Shown here: positions 1 to 8,327 of the stretch, piece by piece
How the letters are laid out: each line of letters begins with the position of its first letter
Position numbering within the stretch: the stretch's first letter is position 1
NCBI GenBank assembly: GCA_964007475.1
Contig: CAXFZM010000026.1
Span: 1-64,000 of the forward strand
Origin: Hybos culiciformis
Lineage: Eukaryota > Arthropoda > Insecta > Diptera > Hybotidae
Direction: 5' to 3'
DNA length: 64,000 nt
Made by a program: the position numbers and the translations under genes
Notes under the pieces: model-generated
What the model was told of the DNA's origin: nothing
The model's database searches: none
What the model saw: only the letters and a program-made list of their open reading frames with translations

Positions 1-193
1 CCAAAAACGGAGGTTCTCCGAGGTCTGGAGCCGGAGTAATGAACAAAAAACCAGCCCAAAGTCAACATTTTATGTGTTAAAGTTAGGGGGTTTGCTCACC
101 TTATCGTTTATTTCTCCGGATCTAGAAAACCGATTTTCATAAAAATTGCACAGAAAGAAGCGTAATTTCTAGACCTTTAATTTAAGCCAAAAA

Positions 194-206
194 CGGAGGT
201 TCTCCG
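194..206. other. Perfect inverted repeat CGGAG-GTT-CTCCG near the monomer start
   Basis: At monomer positions 8-20, CGGAG and CTCCG are exact reverse complements separated by GTT. The right arm can alternatively pair with a second CGGAG at monomer 32-36 (11-base spacer). CTCCGG at 114-119 is also complementary to CCGGAG at 31-36. The feature recurs in every type A monomer. In type B the substitutions replace it with CGGA-GG-TCCG, so a shorter hairpin remains. The sequence is direct observation; cruciform formation in vivo is inference. Confidence 0.8.
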
Positions 207-310
207 AGGTCTGGAGCCGGAGTAATGAACAAAAAACCAGCCCAAAGTCAACATTTTATGTGTTAAAGTTAGGGGGTTTGCTCACCTTATCGTTTATTTC
301 TCCGGATCTA

Positions 311-324
311 GAAAACCGATTTTC
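311..324. other. Perfect inverted repeat GAAAA-CCGA-TTTTC
   Basis: At monomer positions 125-138 five-base arms flank a four-base spacer, and an A5 run follows at 141-145. Alternating A4, T4 and A5 tracts at roughly 8-base spacing would be expected to be stiff or bent. The dyad occurs in nearly every copy. It is weakened where G125 becomes T (TCTATAAAACC variants), where position 134 becomes C (GACTTTC in type C monomers), or where one C is missing (AAAACGATT at 33,716 and 37,435). Confidence 0.8.
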
Positions 325-337
325 ATAAAAATTGCAC

Positions 338-356
338 AGAAAGAAGCGTAATTTCT
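338..356. other. Inverted repeat AGAAA-N9-TTTCT
   Basis: At monomer positions 152-170, AGAAA and TTTCT are reverse complements around a 9-base spacer containing AAGCGT. It lies just before the second TCTAGA site. Copies with CGTTATTTCT or ATTTTTAG keep most of the arm. This is the third short dyad in the same 186 bp. No protein-binding identity can be assigned from sequence. Confidence 0.65.
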
Positions 357-372
357 AGACCTTTAATTTAAG

Positions 373-558
373 CCAAAAACGGAGGTCCGCCGAAGTCTGG
401 AGCCGGAGTAATGAACAAAAAACCAGCCCAAAGTCAACATTTTATGTGTTAAAGTTAGGGGGTTTGCTCACCTTATCGTTTATTTCTCCGGATCTAGAAA
501 ACCGATTTTCATAAAAATTGCACAGAAAGAAGCGTAATTTCTAGAGCTTTAATTTAAG
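373..558 (+). repeat. Type B monomer (GGTCCGCCGAAG haplotype)
   Basis: This is the first copy with the type B signature. Three linked substitutions at monomer positions 15, 17 and 23 turn GGTTCTCCGAGG into GGTCCGCCGAAG. The three changes nearly always travel together across the window. Many B copies are preceded by GAGCTTTAA, as at 559, instead of GACCTTTAA, which is preferential but incomplete linkage across the monomer border. Type B has one CpG more than type A. Types A and B alternate irregularly, and their order defines the higher-order repeats. Confidence 0.9.
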
Positions 559-741
559 CCAAAAACGGAGGTCCGCCGAAGTCTGGAGCCGGAGTAATGA
601 ACAAAAAACCAACCCAAAGTCAACATTTTATGTGTTAAAGTTAGGGGGTTTGCTCACCTTATCGTTTATTTCTCCGGATCTAGAAAACCGATTTTCATAA
701 AAATTGCACAGAAAGCGTAATTTCTAGACCTTTAATTTAAG
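559..741 (+). repeat. 183-bp monomer with 3-bp AAG loss
   Basis: AGAAAGAAGCG is shortened to AGAAAGCG at about base 711, one unit lost from an AAG-AAG tandem, consistent with replication slippage. The identical change occurs at 4212. With the neighbouring monomers this marks the 19-monomer duplication. Confidence 0.9.
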
Positions 742-927
742 CCAAAAACGGAGGTTCTCCGAGGTCTGGAGCCGGAGTAATGAACAAAAAACCAGCCCAA
801 AGTCAACATTTTATGTGTTAAAGTTAGGGGGTTTGCTCACCTTATCGTTTATTTCTCCGGATCTAGAAAACCGATTTTCATAAAAATTGCACAGAAAGAA
901 GCGTAATTTTTAGACCTTTAATTTAAG

Positions 928-1113
928 GCAAAAACGGAGGTTCGCCGAAGTCTGGAGCCGGAGTAATAAACAAAAAACCAGCCCAAAGTCAACATTTTAT
1001 GTGTTAAAGTTAGGGGGTTTGCTCACCTTATCGTTTATTTCTCCGGATCTAGAAAACCGACTTTCATAAAAATTGCACAGAAAGAAGCGTAATTTCTAGA
1101 CCTTTAATTTAAG
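928..1113 (+). repeat. Type C monomer, usual left partner of type T
   Basis: A linked set marks this copy: the preceding monomer ends ATTTTTAGACC, this one starts GCAAAAACGG, then TTCGCCGAAG, TAATAAAC and, near the end, GACTTTCAT. TTCG-C-CGAA is a perfect 9-base dyad peculiar to this haplotype and type D. The set recurs with little change at starts 4429, 8143, 9630, 11676, 18744, 20231, 22277, 26740, 28228, 50510, 53113, 58321 and 62588, each time directly followed by a type T monomer. Related copies without a following T start near 36.9, 39.9, 44.6 and 56.1 kb. Confidence 0.9.
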
Positions 1114-1299
1114 CCAAAAACGGAGGTTCTCCGAGGTCTGGAGCCGGAGTAATGAACAAAAAACCAGTCCAAAGTCAACATTTTATGTGTTAAAATTAGG
1201 GGGTTTGTTCACCTTATCGTTTATTTCTCCGGATCTAGAAAACCGATTTTCATAAAAATTGCACAGAAAGAAGCGTAATTTCTAGACCTTTAATTTAAG
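1114..1299 (+). repeat. Type T monomer (AGTCCAAAG with GTTTGTTCACC)
   Basis: Two C-to-T changes about 40 bp apart in the monomer (AGCCC to AGTCC, and TTTGCTC to TTTGTTC) occur together in 22 copies. The AGT of each lies at 1166, 2438, 4667, 8380, 9868, 11914, 13960, 16936, 18981, 20469, 22515, 24561, 26978, 28466, 30512, 33081, 46285, 46843, 50748, 53351, 58559 and 62826. In monomers the intervals between 8,380 and 30,512 are 8, 11, 11, 16, 11, 8, 11, 11, 13, 8 and 11. The three leftmost copies also carry GTTAAAATTAG, an allele I did not see elsewhere. None occurs between 33.1 and 46.3 kb. Confidence 0.92.
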
Positions 1300-1485
1300 C
1301 CAAAAACGTAGGTCCGCCGAAGTCTGGAGCCGGAGTAATGAACAAACAACCAGCCCAAAGTCAACATTTTATGTGTTAAAGTTAGGGGGTTTGCTCACCT
1401 TATCGTTTATTTCTCCGGATCTAGAAAACCGATTTTCATAAAAATTGCACAGAAAGAAGCGTAATTTCTAGAGCTTTAATTTAAG
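1300..1485 (+). repeat. Type Q monomer (GAACAAACAACC), frequent right partner of T
   Basis: The A6 run at monomer 45-50 is interrupted as CAAACAACC. This state typically sits one monomer after T, for example at 1300, 2572, 4801, after 11914, 13960, 16936, 22515, 24561, 28466, 30512, 50748, 53351, 58559 and 62826. At 1300, 2572 and 4801 it is combined with ACGTAGG, which is confined to the first 5 kb. T copies at 8380, 9868, 18981, 20469 and 26978 are followed instead by a B monomer carrying CTATAAAAC, so there are two alternative T-trailing contexts. Confidence 0.85.
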
Positions 1486-1857
1486 CCAAAAACGGAGGTC
1501 CGCCGAAGTCTGTAGCTGGAGTAATGAACAAAAAACCAGCCCAAAGTCAACATTTTATGTGTTAAATTTAGGGGGTTTGCTCACCTTATCGTTTATTTCT
1601 CCGGATCTAGAAAACCGATTTTCATAAAAATTGCACAGAAAGAAGCGTAATTTCTAGACCTTTAATTTAAGCCAAAAACGGAGGTTCTCCGAGGTCTGGA
1701 GCCGGAGTAATGAACAAAAAACCAGCCCAAAGTCAACATTTTATGTGTTAAAGTTAGGGGGTTTGCCCACCTTATCGTTTATTTCTCCGGATCTAGAAAA
1801 CCGATTTTCATAAAAATCGCACAGAAAGAAGCGTAATTTCTAGAGCTTTAATTTAAG

Positions 1858-2013
1858 CCAAAAACGGAGGTCCGCCGAAGTCTGGAGCCGGAGTAATGAA
1901 CAAAAAACCAACCCAAAGTCAACATTTTATGTGTTAAAGTTAGGGGGTTTGCTCACCTTATCGTTTATTTCTCCGCACAGAAAGAAGCGTAATTTCTAGA
2001 GCTTTAATTTAAG
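1858..2013 (+). repeat. Truncated monomer, 156 bp (30-bp internal deletion)
   Basis: CTCCG joins CACAG directly at about 1975, removing TCTAGA, the GAAAA/TTTTC dyad and an A-tract. The sister monomer at 3130 is full length and has the AAAATCGCAC allele. If that was the parent, the junction has 2-bp microhomology (CG). Only one of the two sister blocks has the loss, so it postdates the duplication. Confidence 0.9.
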
Positions 2014-4059
2014 CCAAAAACGGAGGTCCGCCGAAGTCTGGAGCCGGAGTAATGAACAAAAAACCAACCCAAAGTCAACATTTTATGTGTTAAAGTTAGG
2101 GGGTTTGCTCACCTTATCGTTTATTTCTCCGGATCTAGAAAACCGATTTTCATAAAAATTGCACAGAAAGAAGCGTAATTTCTAGACCTTTAATTTAAGC
2201 CAAAAACGGAGGTTCTCCGAGGTCTGGAGCCGGAGTAATGAACAAAAAACCAGCCCAAAGTCAACATTTTATGTGTTAAAGTTAGGGGGTTTGCTCACCT
2301 TATCGTTTATTTCTCCGGATCTAGAAAACCGATTTTCATAAAAATTGCACAGAAAGAAGCGTAATTTCTAGACCTTTAATTTAAGCCAAAAACGGAGGTT
2401 CTCCGAGGTCTGGAGCCGGAGTAATGAACAAAAAACCAGTCCAAAGTCAACATTTTATGTGTTAAAATTAGGGGGTTTGTTCACCTTATCGTTTATTTCT
2501 CCGGATCTAGAAAACCGATTTTCATAAAAATTGCACAGAAAGAAGCGTAATTTCTAGACCTTTAATTTAAGCCAAAAACGTAGGTCCGCCGAAGTCTGGA
2601 GCCGGAGTAATGAACAAACAACCAGCCCAAAGTCAACATTTTATGTGTTAAAGTTAGGGGGTTTGCTCACCTTATCGTTTATTTCTCCGGATCTAGAAAA
2701 CCGATTTTCATAAAAATTGCACAGAAAGAAGCGTAATTTCTAGAGCTTTAATTTAAGCCAAAAACGGAGGTCCGCCGAAGTCTGTAGCTGGAGTAATGAA
2801 CAAAAAACCAGCCCAAAGTCAACATTTTATGTGTTAAATTTAGGGGGTTTGCTCACCTTATCGTTTATTTCTCCGGATCTAGAAAACCGATTTTCATAAA
2901 AATTGCACAGAAAGAAGCGTAATTTCTAGACCTTTAATTTAAGCCAAAAACGGAGGTTCTCCGAGGTCTGGAGCCGGAGTAATGAACAAAAAACCAGCCC
3001 AAAGTCAACATTTTATGTGTTAAAGTTAGGGGGTTTGCCCACCTTATCGTTTATTTCTCCGGATCTAGAAAACCGATTTTCATAAAAATCGCACAGAAAG
3101 AAGCGTAATTTCTAGAGCTTTAATTTAAGCCAAAAACGGAGGTCCGCCGAAGTCTGGAGCCGGAGTAATGAACAAAAAACCAACCCAAAGTCAACATTTT
3201 ATGTGTTAAAGTTAGGGGGTTTGCTCACCTTATCGTTTATTTCTCCGGATCTAGAAAACCGATTTTCATAAAAATCGCACAGAAAGAAGCGTAATTTCTA
3301 GAGCTTTAATTTAAGCCAAAAACGGAGGTCCGCCGAAGTCTGGAGCCGGAGTAATGAACAAAAAACCAACCCAAAGTCAACATTTTATGTGTTAAAGTTA
3401 GGGGGTTTGCTCACCTTATCGTTTATTTCTCCGGATCTAGAAAACCGATTTTCATAAAAATTGCACAGAAAGAAGCGTAATTTCTAGACCTTTAATTTAA
3501 GCCAAAAACGGAGGTTCTCCGAGGTCTGGAGCCGGAGTAATGAACAAAAAACCAGCCCAAAGTCAACATTTTATGTGTTAAAGTTAGGGGGTTTGCTCAC
3601 CTTATCGTTTATTTCTCCGGATCTAGAAAACCGATTTTCATAAAAATTGCACAGAAAGAAGCGTAATTTCTAGACCTTTAATTTAAGCCAAAAACGGAGG
3701 TTCTCCGAGGTCTGGAGCCGGAGTAATGAACAAAAAACCAGCCCAAAGTCAACATTTTATGTGTTAAAGTTAGGGGGTTTGCTCACCTTATCGTTTATTT
3801 CTCCGGATCTAGAAAACCGATTTTCATAAAAATTGCACAGAAAGAAGCGTAATTTCTAGACCTTTAATTTAAGCCAAAAACGGAGGTTCTCCGAGGTCTG
3901 GAGCCGGAGTAATGAACAAAAAACCAGCCCAAAGTCAACATTTTATGTGGTAAAGTTAGGGGGTTTGCTCACCTTATCGTTTATTTCTCCGGATCTAGAA
4001 AACCGATTTTCATAAAAATCGCACAGAAAGAAGCGTAATTTCTAGAGCTTTAATTTAAG

Positions 4060-4242
4060 CCAAAAACGGAGGTCCGCCGAAGTCTGGAGCCGGAGTAATG
4101 AACAAAAAACCAACCCAAAGTCAACATTTTATGTGTTAAAGTTAGGGGGTTTGCTCACCTTATCGTTTATTTCTCCGGATCTAGAAAACCGATTTTCATA
4201 AAAATTGCACAGAAAGCGTAATTTCTAGACCTTTAATTTAAG
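4060..4242 (+). repeat. Second copy of the 183-bp AAG-deletion monomer
   Basis: It carries the same 3-bp loss as the monomer at 559 and is also followed by type A, type C and type T monomers. The offset is 3501 bp, which equals 19 x 186 less the 30-bp and one 3-bp deletion between them. A shared origin by duplication is more likely than recurrence because the flanking types match. Confidence 0.9.
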
Positions 4243-5358
4243 CCAAAAACGGAGGTTCTCCGAGGTCTGGAGCCGGAGTAATGAACAAAAAACCAGCCCA
4301 AAGTCAACATTTTATGTGTTAAAGTTAGGGGGTTTGCTCACCTTATCGTTTATTTCTCCGGATCTAGAAAACCGATTTTCATAAAAATTGCACAGAAAGA
4401 AGCGTAATTTTTAGACCTTTAATTTAAGGCAAAAACGGAGGTTCGCCGAAGTCTGGAGCCGGAGTAATAAACAAAAAACCAGCCCAAAGTCAACATTTTA
4501 TGTGTTAAAGTTAGGGGGTTTGCTCACCTTATCGTTTATTTCTCCGGATCTAGAAAACCGACTTTCATAAAAATTGCACAGAAAGAAGCGTAATTTCTAG
4601 ACCTTTAATTTAAGCCAAAAACGGAGGTTCTCCGAGGTCTGGAGCCGGAGTAATGAACAAAAAACCAGTCCAAAGTCAACATTTTATGTGTTAAAATTAG
4701 GGGGTTTGTTCACCTTATCGTTTATTTCTCCGGATCTAGAAAACCGATTTTCATAAAAATTGCACAGAAAGAAGCGTAATTTCTAGACCTTTAATTTAAG
4801 CCAAAAACGTAGGTCCGCCGAAGTCTGGAGCCGGAGTAATGAACAAACAACCAGCCCAAAGTCAACATTTTATGTGTTAAAGTTAGGGGGTTTGCTCACC
4901 TTATCGTTTATTTCTCCGGATCTAGAAAACCGATTTTCATAAAAATTGCACAGAAAGAAGCGTAATTTCTAGAGCTTTAATTTAAGCCAAAAACGGAGGT
5001 CCGCCGAAGTCTGTAGCTGGAGTAATGAACAAAAAACCAGCCCAAAGTCAACATTTTATGTGTTAAATTTAGGGGGTTTGCTCACCTTATCGTTTATTTC
5101 TCCGGATCTAGAAAACCGATTTTCATAAAAATTGCACAGAAAGAAGCGTAATTTCTAGACCTTTAATTTAAGCCAAAAACGGAGGTTCTCCGAGGTCTGG
5201 AGCCGGAGTAATGAACAAAAAACCAGCCCAAAGTCAACATTTTATGTGTTAAAGTTAGGGGGTTTGCTCACCTTATCGTTTATTTCTCCGGATCTAGAAA
5301 ACCGATTTTCATAAAAATTGCACAGAAAGAAGCGTAATTTCTAGACCTTTAATTTAAG

Positions 5359-7147
5359 CCAAAAACGGAGGTTCTCCGAGGTCTGGAGCCGGAGTAATGA
5401 ACAAAAAACCAGACCAAAGTCAACATTTTATGTGTTAAAGTTAGGGGGTTTGCTCACCTTATCGTTTATTTCTCCGGATCTAGAAAACCGATTTTCATAA
5501 AAATTGCACAGAAAGAAGCGTAATTTCTAGACCTTTAATTTAAGCCAAAAACGGAGGTTCTCCGAGGTCTGGAGCCGGAGTAATGAACAAAAAACCAGCC
5601 CAAAGTCAACATTTTATGTGTTAAAGTTAGGGGGTTTGCTCACCTTATCGTTTATTTCTCCGGATCTAGAAAACCGATTTTCATAAAAATTGCACAGAAA
5701 GAAGCGTAATTTCTAGACCTTTAATTTAAGCCAAAAACGGAGGTTCTCCGAGGTCTGGAGCCGGAGTAATGAACAAAAAACCAGCCCAAAGTCAACATTT
5801 TATGTGGTAAAGTTAGGGGGTTTGCTCAACTTATCGTTTATTTCTCCGGATCTAGAAAACCGATTTTCATAAAAATCGCACAGAAAGAAGCGTAATTTCT
5901 AGAGCTTTAATTTAAGCCAAAAACGGAGGTCCGCCGAAGTCTGGAGCCGGAGTAATGAACAAAAAACCAACCCAAAGTCAACATTTTATGTGTTAAAGTT
6001 AGGGGGTTTGCTCACCTTATCGTTTATTTCTCCGGATCTAGAAAACCGATTTTCATAAAAATTGCACAGAAAGAAGCGTAATTTCTAGAATTTAAGCCAA
6101 AAACGGAGGTCCGCCGAAGTCTGGAGCCGGAGTAATGAACAAACAACCAGCCCAAAGTCAACATTTTATGTGTTAAAGTTAGGGGGTTTGCTCACCTTAT
6201 CGTTTATTTCTCCGGATCTAGACAACCGATTTTCATAAAAATTGCACAGAAAGAAGCGTAATTTCTAGAGCTTTAATTTAAGCCAAAAACGGAGGTCCGC
6301 CGAAGTCTGGAGCCGGAGTAATGAACAAAAAACCAGCCCAAAGTCAACATTTTATTTGTTAAAGTTAGGGGGTTTGCTCACCTTATCGTTTATTTCTCCG
6401 GATCTAGAAAACCGATTTTCATAAAAATTGCACAGAAAGAAGCGTAATTTCTAGACCTTTAATTTAAGCCAAAAACGGAGGTTCTCCGAGGTCTGGAGCC
6501 GGAGTAATGAACAAAAAACCAGCCCAAAGTCAACATTTTATGTGTTAAAGTTAGGGGGTTTGCTCACCTTATCGTTTATTTCTCCAGATCTAGAAAACCG
6601 ATTTTCATAAAAATTGCACAGAAAGAAGCGTAATTTCTAGAGCTTTAATTTAAGCCAAAAACGGAGGTCCGCCGAAGTCTGGAGCCGGAGTAATGAACAA
6701 AAAACCAGCCCAAAGTCAACATTTTATGTGTTAAAGTTAGGGGGTTTGCTCACCTTATCGTTTATTTCTCCGGATCTAGAAAACCGATTTTCATAAAAAT
6801 TGCACAGAAAGAAGCGTAATTTCTAGACCTTTAATTTAAGCCAAAAACGGAGGTCCGCCGAAGTCTGGAGCCGGAGTAATGAACAAAAAACCAGCCCAAA
6901 GTCAACATTTTATGTGTTAAAGTTAGGGGGTTTGCTCACCTTATCGTTTATTTCTCCGGATCTAGAAAACCGATTTTCATAAAAATTGCACAGAAAGAAG
7001 CGTAATTTCTAGACCTTTAATTTAAGCCAAAAACAGAGGTTCTCCGATGTCTGGAGCCGGAGTAATGAACAAAAAACCAGCCCAAAGTCAACATTTTATG
7101 TGTTAAAGTTAGGGGGTTTGCTCACCTTATCGTTTATTTCTCCGGAT
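5359..7147 (+). repeat. Mixed monomer tract between domains I and X
   Basis: About ten type A and B copies lie here without T or C monomers. Notable alleles are AGACC at about 5,412, GTGGTAAAG at about 5,805, TAGACAACCG at about 6,222, TATTTG at about 6,355 and the CAGAGGTTCTCCGATG combination at about 7,034. Several of these reappear tens of kilobases to the right (AGACC near 36.1, 39.4, 43.1, 47.6, 49.6 and 52.2 kb; TAGACAACCG near 47.5, 49.5 and 52.1 kb), so the tract looks related to the right-hand domains. No gene is visible. Confidence 0.7.
5917..6096 (+). repeat. 180-bp monomer with 6-bp deletion at its end
   Basis: TCTAGA is joined directly to ATTTAAG at about 6,089, removing CCTTTA between the second TCTAGA and the monomer border. 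The junction shares one base (A). I saw no other copy with this change, so it appears private. Confidence 0.88.
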
Positions 7148-7148
7148 C

Positions 7149-7155
7149 TATAAAA
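7149..7155 (+). promoter_or_regulatory. TATAAAA created by a recurrent G-to-T variant
   Basis: At monomer position 125 G becomes T, turning CTAGAAAAC into CTATAAAAC and creating a TATA-box-like heptamer. Other examples start at 8636, 10124, 13100, 13844, 14774, 16076, 16820 and 17750. The allele is common in X-type units and at 46-64 kb. It marks particular monomers in the higher-order repeat. Eukaryotic satellites can be transcribed, but no initiator or downstream gene is visible, so promoter function is only a possibility. Confidence 0.2.
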
Positions 7156-8142
7156 CCGATTTTCATAAAAATTGCACAGAAAGAAGCGTAATTTCTAGAC
7201 CTTTAATTTAAGCCAAAAACGGAGGTCCGCCGAAGTCTGGAGCCGGAGTAATGAACAAAAAACCAGCCCAAAGTCAACATTTTATGTGTTAAAGTTAGGG
7301 GGTTTGCTCACCTTATCGTTTATTTCTCCGGATCTAGAAAACCGATTTTCATAAAAATTGCACAGAAAGAAGCGTAATTTCTAGAGCTTTAATTTAAGCC
7401 AAAAACGGAGGTACGCCGAAGTCTGGAGCCGGAGTAATGAACAAAAAACCAGCCCAAAGTCAACATTTTATGTGTTAAAGTTAGGGGGTTTGCTCACCTT
7501 ATCGTTTATTTCTCCGGATCTAGAAAACCGATTTTCATAAAAATTGCACAGAAAGAAGCGTAATTTCTAGACCTTTAATTTAAGCCAAAAACGGAGGTTC
7601 TCCGAGGTCTGGAGCCGGAGTAATGAACAAAAAACCAGCCCAAAGTCAACATTTTATGTGGTAAAGTTAGGGGGTTTGCTCACCTTATCGTTTATTTCTC
7701 CGGATCTAGAAAACCGATTTTCATAAAAATCGCACAGAAAGAAGCGTAATTTCTAGAGCTTTAATTTAAGCCAAAAACGGAGGTCCGCCGAAGTCTGGAG
7801 CCGGAGTAATGAACAAAAAACCAACCCAAAGTCAACATTTTATGTGTTAAAGTTAGGGGGTTTGCTCACCTTATCGTTTATTTCTCCGGATCTAGAAAAC
7901 CGATTTTCATAAAAATTGCACAGAAAGAAGCGTAATTTCTAGACCTTTAATTTAAGCCAAAAACGGAGGTTCTCCGAGGTCTGGAGCCGGAGTAATGAAC
8001 AAAAAACCAGCCCAAAGTCAACATTTTATGTGTTAAAGTTAGGGGGTTTGCTCACATTATCGTTTATTTCTCCGGATCTAGAAAACCGATTTTCATAAAA
8101 ATTGCACAGAAAGAAGCGTAATTTTTAGACCTTTAATTTAAG

Positions 8143-8327
8143 GCAAAAACGGAGGTTCGCCGAAGTCTGGAGCCGGAGTAATAAACAAAAAACCAGCCCA
8201 AAGTCAACATTTTATGTGTTAAAGTTAGGGGGTTTGCTCACCTTATCGTTTATTTCTCCGGATCTAGAAAACCAACTTTCAAAAAATTTCACAGAAAGAA
8301 GCGTAATTTCTAGACCTTTAATTTAAG
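8143..8327 (+). repeat. 185-bp type C monomer with AACCAACTTTC and one base lost
   Basis: GATTTTCATAAAAATTGCAC is replaced by a variant with CCAAC in place of CCGAT, a lost T and TTTCAC, giving the string AAAAAATTTC. These clustered changes are found only here and at 18,744, making them the best single tag of the X duplication. The GAAAA/TTTTC dyad is damaged. Confidence 0.9.

Larger units (their letters stand above)
187..372 (+). repeat. Reference type A monomer (186 bp)
   Basis: This copy carries the commonest state at most positions and serves as the coordinate reference (monomer position 1 = base 187). Landmarks: A5 at 3-7, the type A signature GGTTCTCCGAGG at 13-24, A6 at 45-50, G5 at 86-90, TCCGGA at 115-120, TCTAGA at 121-126 and again at 168-173, A4/T4/A5 tracts at 126-129, 134-137 and 141-145, and the end TTTAAG at 181-186. 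The stretch from about 58 to 113 is the least variable part between copies. Variation concentrates at 13-24, 53-57, 119-125 and 173-175. The length is a multiple of three (62 codons), but every consensus frame I followed meets stops within one monomer. Confidence 0.95.
1..5358 (+). repeat. Domain I: 7-monomer and 19-monomer repeats with private alleles
   Basis: The run T, Q with ACGTAGG, then a B copy with CTGTAGCTGGAG and GTTAAATTTAG, then an A copy with GTTTGCCCACC starts at 1114 and again at 2386 (1272 bp: seven monomers less a 30-bp deletion). Its first three monomers recur at 4615; the copy that follows at 5173 has the ordinary GTTTGCTCACC. A longer duplication of 19 monomers links 559-1299 with 4060-4800: both contain the GAA-deletion monomer, a type A, type C and T in the same order (offset 3501 bp). 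The alleles GTTAAAATTAG, ACGTAGG, CTGTAGCTGG and GTTTGCCCACC were seen only here. Confidence 0.85.
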
